Source: Vulcanimicrobiota bacterium (lineage in GTDB: Bacteria > Vulcanimicrobiota > Vulcanimicrobiia > Vulcanimicrobiales > Vulcanimicrobiaceae). Taken from it: a stretch of 13,138 nucleotides of DNA. The notes under the pieces were generated by a model. That model saw only the letters and a program-made list of their open reading frames with translations, did no database searches and was not told the origin of the DNA. Location of the stretch: contig PMUE01000210.1 in NCBI GenBank assembly GCA_003167055.1, forward strand, positions 226-13,363, given 5' to 3'. The translations under genes were made by a program, and so were the position numbers. Shown here piece by piece: positions 7,556-13,138 of the stretch (position 1 is its first letter; each line of letters begins with the position of its first letter).

Positions 7556-8915
7556 GTTTACCGCGATCGTCGCCGGCGGTGGCGCCAGCGGCGTGCTCTT
7601 GGCTACGCGTCTGGTTCGTAAGAGCGCGCACGCGCGCGTCGTTATCGTCGAGCCGCGCGAACGCCTCGGCCGTGGGATGGCGTATTCGACCCCGCACCAC
7701 CGGCATCTGCTCAACGTCCCGGCCGGGCGCATGTCGGCGTTCGCAGAGGATCCCGAGCACTTCGTGCGCTTTTTGCGCGAACGATTCGGCGATCGTTATA
7801 CCGCGTCGTCCTTCGTTCCGCGACCGCTCTACGGCGACTATCTCGAATTTGTAACGCAAGAATCGCGCGCATTTGCCGGAGAACGTCTGCGCTGCGAGCA
7901 ATCGACGATCCTCGCCGCGAACGTCGATGCCGCCGGCGTTCGTGCGATCTGCGACGATGGGCGTGTGCTCGCCGGCGACGTGCTTATCGTCGCCACCGGA
8001 AACGCGCGGCCGGCGCCGTGGTTCCGGGCCGATGCTGATATCGTGGCCGGTGATCGATTCTTTGACTCGGCATGGGATGAACGTGCCCTAACTTGCGCTG
8101 ATCCCGATGAAGGCGTGCTGCTCTTGGGCACCGGCCTCACCGCGGTGGATGCGCTCATCGGCTTGCGGGAAAACGGTCACCGTGGCGTGATCTGGATGGT
8201 GTCCCGGCGTGGCCTGCTTCCGCACGAGCACCGGCTTTTCGATGCACCGCCCGAGGTCAATCCTGAAGCCACGTCATTGCACGACCTGTTTGGCGCGGTT
8301 CGCGCGGTTGCGAGCCGCCCGCGCGCCTGGCGCGCAACCCTCGACAGCCTGCGACCGCGTACCAATCACCTCTGGCAAGCGCTCTCGGTGAGTGACCAGC
8401 GGCGATTCGTTCGCCACGTGATGCCGTATTGGAACGTGCATCGTCACCGGATGGCGCCCGAAGTTGCAAAAGAAATTGCTGACGAAATGTCCTCGGGCCG
8501 GTTGCGGATGCTTGCCGGACGCACCGGGGCCTTTACACAGACGGATCGCGGTTTACGCGTCCCGATTCGCGTGCGCGGTGAGAACCGCGAAGTCGAGCTC
8601 GAAGTTGGTCGTGTCATCAACTGCAGCGGGCCGGCGCATGATTTTCGACAATTAGAGAATCCGCTGATCGGCAATCTGCTTGCGCAAGGAATCATGCAGC
8701 CGCTTGCGACCGGAATCGGTGTCGACATCGCGCCGAGCGGCGCGCTGCGCGACCGTCACGGGGTAGACTCGGCGGCGGTTTTTGCTATCGGGCCGGTGAG
8801 ATACGGAACCTTGATCGAAACGACGGCGATGCCGGAGATCCGCGCGCAAGCGGAGGAACTTGCGACGCTGCTTGTCTCGCGCTGTTCATCGACGACTGCC
8901 GGAACCTTACAGTGA
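7548..8915 (+). CDS. COG4529-type FAD/NAD(P)-binding protein
   Basis: This 455-residue putative flavoprotein oxidoreductase is of the YdhS/COG4529 (NAD_binding_9) type. It has an N-terminal Rossmann motif GGGASG (10-15) with the ribose-binding acid E35 in VIVEPRERLGRG. A family block follows (YSTPHHRHLLNVPAGRMSAF, 46-65), then VATGNARP (148-155), a second dinucleotide motif LLLGTGLTAVDA (191-202), and NCSGP and IGPVRYG late in the chain. The reaction of this family is unknown to me. ATG 7548 starts exactly at the conserved MAEFTAIVAGGG and overlaps the dioxygenase by 8 nt; an upstream ATG at 7503 would add 15 unrelated residues. No strong ribosome site is present, so translation is probably coupled. 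Pairing with a thiol dioxygenase suggests a role with thiols or their oxidation products, which is inference. Confidence 0.82.
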   Translation: MAEFTAIVAGGGASGVLLATRLVRKSAHARVVIVEPRERLGRGMAYSTPHHRHLLNVPAGRMSAFAEDPEHFVRFLRERFGDRYTASSFVPRPLYGDYLEFVTQESRAFAGERLRCEQSTILAANVDAAGVRAICDDGRVLAGDVLIVATGNARPAPWFRADADIVAGDRFFDSAWDERALTCADPDEGVLLLGTGLTAVDALIGLRENGHRGVIWMVSRRGLLPHEHRLFDAPPEVNPEATSLHDLFGAVRAVASRPRAWRATLDSLRPRTNHLWQALSVSDQRRFVRHVMPYWNVHRHRMAPEVAKEIADEMSSGRLRMLAGRTGAFTQTDRGLRVPIRVRGENREVELEVGRVINCSGPAHDFRQLENPLIGNLLAQGIMQPLATGIGVDIAPSGALRDRHGVDSAAVFAIGPVRYGTLIETTAMPEIRAQAEELATLLVSRCSSTTAGTLQ

Positions 8916-9664
8916 TGGCGATGAAACGATGGCTGGCCAGTGCACTCTCCCTCGGTCTAGCGCTCGCTGCTACGCCCGCGGCCATCGGGCAAGTGAGCGA
9001 TCGCGAGATTCCGGTCGGCAACGCAACGACGCTGCGGCTCAATGTTAGCGGTTCGATTCACGTCATGCCGGTTGCGGGTCTAACCAGCGTGAAGTTTCAC
9101 GTCGTCGACAATGGGCCGTCGACCCCGCCGATGGCGCTGACCAGCTCGCGCGCCGGCTCGCGCTTGAATGTCTCGATCACCGGCCCCAGCTCCAACATTC
9201 TTCCGTTCGTCGGCGCCAGCGGGTACGAGTTGCAACTCTCGTATCCGGCCCGGATGCATCTCGACTTGCGCGAATTCGCCGGGCGCGTGCACGTCGATGC
9301 GGTGCCGGCATCGATGCAAATCTACGACGCCACCGGCAACATTCTCGTGGATGACGCGAGCGCGCCATTGACCGCGGAAGCGGATAGCGGCGACATCGCG
9401 GTCACCAAGGCGCATACCTCGATCACCCTCAGCGTCGGAAACGGCAACGTCACCGCGGCGCTGGCGCCGGGGTGGCGCGGCAGCCTCGTGCGCTTGGAAT
9501 CGTCGAACGGGAACCTGCATCTGAGCGTCCCGGCCGGATTTCGTGCGCACTACGACGTCAGCACCGGCTCCGGGCACGTGAGCAACCCTCTGCGCGGCGT
9601 CGCGCGGGCCCCGCTGGTCTTCATGCTGGCCGAGCAGGGCGACGTCTCGATCGCGACATTGTAA
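8915..9664 (+). CDS. Exported DUF4097-like beta-repeat protein
   Basis: This protein of about 249 residues has a signal peptide (MKRWLASALSLGLALAATPA, cut near residues 22-26) and a body of short repeating beta strands. Turns such as TGNILV, DSGDIAV, GNGNVTA, SNGNLHL and GSGHVSN recur about every 20 residues in the second half. This matches DUF4097/DUF2807-type putative adhesin domains, which fold as beta helices; their function is poorly known. There is no lipobox cysteine, so it is probably secreted or periplasmic. GTG 8912, ATG 8915 and ATG 8921 are all in frame. I prefer 8915, which shares one base with the upstream stop (TGATG), but 8912 would repeat the GTGA overlap seen at livM/livG. 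It closes the operon-like string that begins with the transporter or the dioxygenase. Confidence 0.72.
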   Translation: MAMKRWLASALSLGLALAATPAAIGQVSDREIPVGNATTLRLNVSGSIHVMPVAGLTSVKFHVVDNGPSTPPMALTSSRAGSRLNVSITGPSSNILPFVGASGYELQLSYPARMHLDLREFAGRVHVDAVPASMQIYDATGNILVDDASAPLTAEADSGDIAVTKAHTSITLSVGNGNVTAALAPGWRGSLVRLESSNGNLHLSVPAGFRAHYDVSTGSGHVSNPLRGVARAPLVFMLAEQGDVSIATL

Positions 9665-9767
9665 AGAATCGGCTACCGCAAGCGAGGGGAGGCCCTTTTG
9701 TCGCAGCGCAGCGCAACCATGCGACGATATATTAGCGTTCGCAACAATATTTCGGAGGGTGTGTCTC

Positions 9768-10043
9768 GTGCGTTCAGTCCTCGTCCCCGCGTTCATTCTC
9801 GCTGCGTTGGTTCCGTCGATGGCGTCAGCCGCGGTTGTCGATGTGTCCCTCATGCCCGACGGCACGTATACCGTCAAAGTCGAAAAGGTTGAAGATGCGC
9901 AGCACGCGCTGGTGATGATGCAAAACGGCGTCGAAACCGTGCTGGTCGCTTCCGGCAGCGCCGATTTCAGCAAGTGCAAGCCGAACGACACCGTCAAGAT
10001 CTCGATCATCAAGGGCAAAGTTCCGGTCCTCGCCGTCCAATAA
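9768..10043 (+). CDS. Small exported protein, tandem paralogue A
   Basis: This 91-residue protein belongs to no family I recognise. Residues 1-21 are a signal peptide ending SMASA, and the mature part is about 70 residues. It is predicted to be beta-rich (DGTYTVKVEKVEDAQ, LVMMQNGVET, NDTVKISIIKGKVPV), which would suit a small OB- or SH3-like barrel, but that is a guess. A single cysteine lies at 70. The start is GTG 9768, since GGAGG (9754-9758) is 9 nt upstream; the GTG at 9759 would touch the ribosome site. An AT-rich imperfect dyad (GATATATT at 9726, AATATTTC at 9746) lies just before the ribosome site. It is followed by a GC-rich hairpin and the paralogous gene B. About 49 of 69 aligned mature residues match B by hand count. 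Confidence 0.82.
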   Translation: MRSVLVPAFILAALVPSMASAAVVDVSLMPDGTYTVKVEKVEDAQHALVMMQNGVETVLVASGSADFSKCKPNDTVKISIIKGKVPVLAVQ

Positions 10044-10048
10044 CGACC

Positions 10049-10096
10049 CCCGGGCGCCGGTCTTTATGCCGGCCGGGCAGGCGGCGTCCCGGCCGG
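10049..10096 (+). terminator. GC-rich hairpin pair after paralogue A (possible weak terminator or attenuator)
   Basis: CCGGCCGGG (10069-10077) is the exact reverse complement of CCCGGCCGG (10088-10096), a 9-bp stem with a 10-nt loop. The same left arm can instead pair upstream (CCGG 10057-10060 and CCCGG 10049-10053), so two mutually exclusive hairpins are possible. The stem is followed by AACTTTG, not a real U-run, so intrinsic termination would be weak. It lies between the stop of paralogue A and the leader of paralogue B. Confidence 0.4.
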
Positions 10097-10206
10097 AACT
10101 TTGTAAAGAATCGCGGCCGAGGCGTGCGCAGGTGCTTCTTCTGTCGTATCCTGTCGGGTGGGGGTGCCACCATGCTTGCGGGCGGAGAAACTTTCGGAGG
10201 AAACTC

Positions 10207-10482
10207 GTGCGCCTTTTTATGATCTCTGCGCTTTTTGCGTTTGTCGCGCTGGCCCCGATGACGGCTTCGGCCGCTCTGGTGGACGCGTCGCTTGTACCCG
10301 ATGGCACCTACGTCTGCAAAGTCGAAAAGGTCGAAGACGCGCAGCATCTGCTCGTCATGATGCAGAACGGCATTGAGACGACGCTGATCGCGCAAGGCAT
10401 CGACTTCAGCAAGGTCAAGGCGAACGACACCATCAAGGTCTCGCTGGTCAAGGGGAAAGTCCCGGTCTACGTGATCCAGTAG
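10207..10482 (+). CDS. Small exported protein, tandem paralogue B
   Basis: This 91-residue paralogue of the protein at 9768 has the same length and layout. Residues 1-22 are a signal peptide ending MTASA, and the mature part is about 69 residues. The core VEKVEDAQH-LVMMQNG-ET, the NDT-K-S and the KGKVPV are shared with A. Differences include a one-residue gap, and its only cysteine is at 37 (TYVCKV) instead of 70. The start is GTG 10207, with GGAGG (10196-10200) 6 nt upstream. A near-copy of the ribosome site (GGAGAAACT, then GGAGGAAACT) precedes it. The open frame continues upstream to 10066 but that part is GC-rich leader without a ribosome site. A strong terminator follows 20 nt after the stop. 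The function is unknown to me. Confidence 0.82.
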   Translation: MRLFMISALFAFVALAPMTASAALVDASLVPDGTYVCKVEKVEDAQHLLVMMQNGIETTLIAQGIDFSKVKANDTIKVSLVKGKVPVYVIQ

Positions 10483-10502
10483 GCATCCATCCAGTTCTGG
10501 GT

Positions 10503-10531
10503 AAAGGGTTCGAATAACGAGCCCTTTTTTT
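10503..10531 (+). terminator. Rho-independent terminator
   Basis: The stem AAAGGGTTCG (10503-10512) pairs with CGAGCCCTTT (10518-10527) over 10 positions with one G-U pair and a 5-nt loop AATAA. It runs into a T-tract (10525-10531). It ends the transcript of paralogue B and separates it from the glycine-zipper gene, whose ribosome site begins 9 nt later. This is the clearest terminator in the window. Confidence 0.92.
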
Positions 10532-10555
10532 ATTGCTTTCGGAGGAGGACGTCGC

Positions 10556-11113
10556 ATGCGGCTTCATACCACGATCGCGGCAACGACCGCATTCCTGTTT
10601 GCAAGCGCAATTGCTGCTAACGCTGCGCTGACGCAAGGCACGATGCTCGATGGAACGATCAACGGCAACTATTCCAGCAATCATGCTTACGCCGGTCAAT
10701 CGGTGACGGTATCGAACGTCCGCAGTGACGACGGCAGCGGCTCGGTCCGCAACGGAACGCTCTACGGCTACGTGTATTCGGTGCAGAAAGCGGGGCAAGG
10801 AACGCCCGGCAAGATCCGCTTTCGATTTACCGAGCTGGTGAACGGCAACGGCGTGCGTTACACGATCGATAGCCGCGTCACGAATGTGAACGTGCAGACG
10901 AAAAACAACGCGGCCAAGGAAGCCGGTGGAGCGCTTGCGGGTATGCTCGTCGGCAACGCCATCGGCAAGACGCTCTTTGGCGGAAGCGCCGGCGGTGCGG
11001 TCGGCGCGGCCGGCGGGTTCTTGCTCGCCAAGAACAATCGCCAGGACGTCAACGTCACGGCAGGGTCGTACATTCAAGTGGAGATCCTCTCCGTCACCCG
11101 CCGCCAATCCTAG
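10556..11113 (+). CDS. Exported glycine-zipper protein of unknown function
   Basis: This 185-residue protein has a signal peptide (1-23, ending AANA). An Asn/Gly/Ser-rich region of likely beta strands follows (about 25-115; LDGTINGNYSSNHAYAGQSV, NGTLYGYVYSV, GKIRFRFTEL). A glycine/alanine zipper spans about 122-157 (GGALAGMLVGNAIGK, GGSAGGAVGAAGGF), which in other exported proteins inserts into or packs against membranes. It ends in a short strand DVNVTAGSYIQVEIL. There is no lipobox. The ribosome site GGAGGAGG (10541-10548) lies 7 nt before the ATG. Because a terminator precedes it, it should have its own promoter, but only about 30 nt are available, so the promoter may overlap the terminator or gene B. 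Sua5 follows after 13 nt. I cannot name the family. Confidence 0.8.
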   Translation: MRLHTTIAATTAFLFASAIAANAALTQGTMLDGTINGNYSSNHAYAGQSVTVSNVRSDDGSGSVRNGTLYGYVYSVQKAGQGTPGKIRFRFTELVNGNGVRYTIDSRVTNVNVQTKNNAAKEAGGALAGMLVGNAIGKTLFGGSAGGAVGAAGGFLLAKNNRQDVNVTAGSYIQVEILSVTRRQS

Positions 11114-11126
11114 TAAGTCAGGCTGC

Positions 11127-12083
11127 GTGCCCGTCGTTCCGGCGACAACGGAATCCCTCGATCGTGCCGCCGCGCTTTTACGCGGCGGCGGGGTCGTTGC
11201 TTTTCCGACCGAAACGGTGTACGGGTTAGGCGCCAATGCGTTCGATGCGCGCGCCGTCGCGCGCGTCTTCGAGATCAAAGCGCGTCCGGCGTTTGATCCG
11301 CTGATCGTGCACGTGAGCGACGACGCGATGCTCGAGCGCGTTGCCGATGATATTCCCGCGACCGCGCGTACGCTGATTCGCGCGTTCTGGCCCGGTCCGT
11401 TGACGATCGTCTTGAACAAGCGCGCGGATATCCCCGATCTGGTTACCGCCGGGCTGCCGACCGTCGCCGTTCGTATGCCGGCGCATCCGATCGCTCGCGC
11501 GCTGATCGAGCGCGCCGCCACACCGCTTGCCGCACCGAGTGCCAATCCGTTCGGCTATCTGAGTCCGACGCAGGCCGCGCATGTCGAACGCATGCTGGAC
11601 GATCGCGTCGATTGCATCATCGACGGCGGTCCGACCGAGCACGGGGTCGAGTCGACGATCGTCATGCTCGAGCCGCGCCCCGCATTGCTGCGGCCTGGTG
11701 CGATTCCGATCGAGGCGATCGAAGCGTCGATCGGTCCGCTCGCGCGAGAGCTCTCCGATGAAGCGCGGCCGCTCGCACCGGGTCGCCTTTCGCAGCACTA
11801 CGCGCCGCATACGCCGATTCGCATCGTCAACCACGCCGCGCGCGTGCCGGAGAGCGAACGCAACGGTGCGGTGCTGCTGGCTTTTCGCACGCCGGTCGCC
11901 GGATATCTCGACGCGCGTGTGCTCAGTGCGGCCGGCAACCTGCGCGAAGCGGCAGCGCATCTCTTCGAGTATTTACACGAGCTCGATGCATTGGGCGCCG
12001 TGCGCATCGATGCGGAACGGCTCCCGATGAAAGGCGTCGGGGTTGCTATTATGGATCGTCTGCAACGTGCCGGCTCGCGCTGA
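11127..12083 (+). CDS. sua5: Sua5/YrdC-type L-threonylcarbamoyladenylate synthase
   Basis: This 318-residue cytoplasmic enzyme makes threonylcarbamoyl-AMP from threonine, bicarbonate and ATP, the first step of t6A37 modification of ANN-decoding tRNAs. The YrdC domain (about 10-200) shows PTETVYGLG (27-35), KARP (51-54), AAPSAN (135-140) and GVESTIV (173-179). The linker GRLSQHYAPHTP (219-230) and a roughly 90-residue C-terminal Sua5 domain make it the long Sua5 form rather than short TsaC. The GTG at 11127 is the only sensible start just before the domain. Its ribosome site is weak (CAGG), and the open frame continuing upstream to 10926 is a shadow of the glycine-zipper gene. A perfect 9-bp GC hairpin (11166-11189) lies at codons 14-21. 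The 3' end overlaps the EamA gene. Confidence 0.92.
   Translation: MPVVPATTESLDRAAALLRGGGVVAFPTETVYGLGANAFDARAVARVFEIKARPAFDPLIVHVSDDAMLERVADDIPATARTLIRAFWPGPLTIVLNKRADIPDLVTAGLPTVAVRMPAHPIARALIERAATPLAAPSANPFGYLSPTQAAHVERMLDDRVDCIIDGGPTEHGVESTIVMLEPRPALLRPGAIPIEAIEASIGPLARELSDEARPLAPGRLSQHYAPHTPIRIVNHAARVPESERNGAVLLAFRTPVAGYLDARVLSAAGNLREAAAHLFEYLHELDALGAVRIDAERLPMKGVGVAIMDRLQRAGSR
11166..11189 (+). repeat. Perfect 9-bp GC hairpin at the start of sua5
   Basis: GCCGCCGCG (11166-11174) is the exact reverse complement of CGCGGCGGC (11181-11189), with loop CTTTTA. It encodes part of the Ala-Ala-Ala-Leu-Leu-Arg-Gly-Gly stretch. Repetitive GC-rich codons make chance pairing plausible. Its place some 40 nt inside the coding start, after a weak ribosome site, could still slow translation. 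No T-run follows, so it is not a terminator. Confidence 0.7.
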
Positions 12084-12954
12084 CCGGCGCACGCTCGCGC
12101 TGCTTGCGCTCGCGGTTCTCGTCGTGATCTGGGGCTACAACTGGGTGGTAATAAAGATCGCGGTGCGTGATGCGTCACCGTTCACGTTCGCGGCGTGGCG
12201 GACGATCGGCGGCGCGATCACGTTGATGGCTGCTGCGCTGGTGCTCCGCCGATCGCTGCGCCCGCAGTTTCCCGCCGCGTTTTTTTGGATCGGGTTATTT
12301 CAAACGGCGCTATTCCTCGGTTTGAGCACGTGGGCGATCGTCAGCGCGGGCGCAGCGCAAGTCGCGATGCTCGCGTATACGATGCCGCTCTGGGTGGCGC
12401 TACTTTCGTGGCCGGTACTCGGCGAGCGCATTGGTCCGTGGCAGGGGTTGGCCATCGTGGTGGCACTTGCCGGCATTGCGTGCATGATCGGACCGCTGCA
12501 CGCAGTTGGACTCGCCGAATGGCTTGCGGTTGCGGCCGGCCTCGCCTGGGCAATCGGCATTATTTTGACCAAACGTTTGCAACGCCGCGGGCACGTCGAT
12601 CTGCTCGGATTGACGATGTGGCAAATGCTCTTCGGCGGACTCGTGCTCACGATCGCTGCACTGATGATGCCGGGGCACGCGACGACGTGGAACACGCCGT
12701 ATCTCCTCGCACTCGTCTACAACATCGTGTTGGCAACGGCGCTCGGATACACCCTTTGGATCTACGTGCTCGACGTCTTGCCGGCGCGCGACGCCGGAAT
12801 GGGCGTACTGGCGAATCCCGTTGTTAGCGCTCTCGCCGCGTGGCTGCAGCTCGGGGAGGTCCCCACGCGCCTCTCGGGGACGGGGATGATCCTGATTGCG
12901 GCCGGGTTAGTCTTGCTCTCGCTGGCCGAACGGCGCGCGAGTCGCGCGGCTTAG
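12067..12954 (+). CDS. EamA/DMT-family membrane transporter
   Basis: This 295-residue inner-membrane permease has about ten hydrophobic helices in two repeated EamA halves (about 10-140 and 150-290). The first helix is LALLALAVLVVIWGYNWVVIK. Each half ends with a motif typical of the family (VALLSWPVLGERI in the first, VVSALAAWLQLGEVPT in the second). DMT proteins export amino acids, metabolites or drugs; the substrate here cannot be told. The GTG at 12067 gives a natural short N-terminus (MPARADRRT). A TTG at 12043 with AAAGG 8 nt upstream would add 8 residues and cannot be excluded. It overlaps sua5 by 17 nt, so the two are probably co-transcribed, and its last 48 nt overlap the convergent ATPase gene. 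Confidence 0.85.
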   Translation: MPARADRRTLALLALAVLVVIWGYNWVVIKIAVRDASPFTFAAWRTIGGAITLMAAALVLRRSLRPQFPAAFFWIGLFQTALFLGLSTWAIVSAGAAQVAMLAYTMPLWVALLSWPVLGERIGPWQGLAIVVALAGIACMIGPLHAVGLAEWLAVAAGLAWAIGIILTKRLQRRGHVDLLGLTMWQMLFGGLVLTIAALMMPGHATTWNTPYLLALVYNIVLATALGYTLWIYVLDVLPARDAGMGVLANPVVSALAAWLQLGEVPTRLSGTGMILIAAGLVLLSLAERRASRAA

Positions 12955-13138
12955 ACGCAGCGAATTTCCGACGACGAACAGGCTCGAGAGTCCCATCGCC
13001 GCCGCGGCGAAAATCGGCGCAACGATTCCAAACGCGGCGAGCGGCACCAGCACGACGTTGTACGCAAACGCCCAGAATAAGTTCTGTGACACCGTTGCAC
13101 TCGTCGCGCGCGCAATCGCGATCGCATCGGCCACCGCG
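12907..13138 (-). CDS. copA: Cu(I)-type P1B ATPase, C-terminal end (cut by window edge)
   Basis: The minus strand is open from the right edge to a TAA at 12907-12909, giving 76 codons of a longer gene; the GTG at 13134 is an internal Val, not a start. The fragment reads ADAIAIARA, then NLFWAFAYNVVLVPLAAFG and AAMGLSSLFVVGNSLRL. These are the last two transmembrane helices of heavy-metal P-type ATPases. The YN pair and MxxSS are the intramembrane residues of the Cu(I)-transporting P1B-1 group, which pumps copper out of the cytoplasm. The helix with the CPC motif and the catalytic DKTGT lie outside the window. The tail after NSLRL (about 15 residues) is slightly long and overlaps the EamA gene on the other strand. 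Confidence 0.88.
   Translation of the reverse strand, partial: AVADAIAIARATSATVSQNLFWAFAYNVVLVPLAAFGIVAPIFAAAAMGLSSLFVVGNSLRLSRATRAPFGQREQD

Larger units (their letters stand above)
9659..10482 (+). repeat. Diverged tandem duplication of about 440 bp (leader plus small exported gene)
   Basis: Two consecutive units share the same plan: TTGTAAAGAATCG (9659-9671 and 10101-10113), then TTYTGTCG about 25 nt later, then a GGAGG ribosome site and a GTG start 109 or 106 nt after the motif's first base. Each ends with a 276-nt gene. The unit step is 442 nt. The coding halves are clearly homologous; the leaders have diverged except for these short islands. The first motif overlaps the stop codon of the DUF4097-like gene. 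Confidence 0.75.

Noticed and set aside
9686..9701. AGGG/CCCT followed by T's after the DUF4097-like gene as a terminator
   Set aside because: The stem is only about 4-5 bp and the T-run is broken by G; too weak to call.
9080..10018. Minus-strand open frame of 312 codons
   Set aside because: Antisense to the DUF4097-like gene and paralogue A, both of which have signal peptides and, for A, a good ribosome site.
10095..10113. GGAACTT as an ECF-type -35 before paralogue B
   Set aside because: No matching -10 at the right distance, and the motif is absent before paralogue A.
10066..10206. Upstream extension of paralogue B
   Set aside because: It would bury the signal peptide and covers the GC hairpin and leader; GTG 10207 has GGAGG at ideal spacing and matches the length of paralogue A.
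10448..11545. Minus-strand open frame of 365 codons
   Set aside because: It lies opposite the glycine-zipper gene and sua5, is rich in Arg/Ala/Ser without recognisable motifs, and would read through the terminator at 10503-10531. High GC alone explains it.
12073..12102. Direct repeat GCTCGCGCTG across the sua5 stop
   Set aside because: Short, GC-biased and without target-site or mobile-element context; expected by chance at this base composition.
1..13138. tRNA, rRNA, CRISPR array, insertion sequence or attachment site
   Set aside because: I saw no cloverleaf, no regular spaced repeats, no transposase or integrase and no flanking terminal repeats.

Overview
The window is a densely packed, GC-rich bacterial chromosome segment. 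It has short gaps, many stop/start overlaps (ATGA, GTGA) and frequent GTG starts. There is no rRNA, tRNA, insertion sequence, phage gene or CRISPR array. Several things fit an environmental, deeply branching, diderm-type or actinobacteria-like lineage: a soluble poly-HAMP sensor kinase, a GAF/PP2C/anti-sigma-kinase fusion, a DUF4097-type exported protein and small exported proteins of no family I recognise. Candidatus Eremiobacterota (WPS-2) is my best guess, but this is inference at low confidence and no single feature proves it.

Layout. (1) 1-517, minus strand: N-terminus of a multi-HAMP histidine kinase, cut by the window edge. (2) 518-657: divergent regulatory gap. (3) 658-2145, plus: a phosphatase/anti-sigma-kinase fusion of the partner-switching (RsbU/RsbW) type. 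(4) 2297-6960: a complete branched-chain-amino-acid-type (HAAT/Liv) ABC transporter, ordered binding protein, LivH, LivM, LivG, LivF. (5) 6995-9664: a thiol (cysteine) dioxygenase, a COG4529-type FAD/NAD(P)-binding protein and an exported DUF4097-like protein. These overlap each other and start 34 nt after livF, so transporter and enzymes may be one transcript. (6) 9768-11113: two tandem 91-residue exported paralogues, a clear Rho-independent terminator, then an exported glycine-zipper protein. (7) 11127-12954: Sua5-type threonylcarbamoyl-AMP synthase (tRNA t6A) and an EamA/DMT-family permease. (8) 12907 to the right edge, minus strand: C-terminus of a Cu(I)-type P1B ATPase, overlapping the EamA gene tail to tail.

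How the parts may work together. The left end looks like a signalling pair (sensor kinase opposite a sigma-control switch). The centre looks like an uptake-plus-oxidation operon for an amino acid or small thiol. The four consecutive exported proteins at 8915-11113 look like an envelope module of unknown role.

The most interesting points are: the diverged tandem duplication at about 9659-10482, whose two products each carry one cysteine at a different place; the perfect 15-bp hairpin inside livH; the coupling of a Liv transporter to a thiol dioxygenase/flavoprotein pair; and the phosphatase-kinase fusion facing the poly-HAMP kinase.
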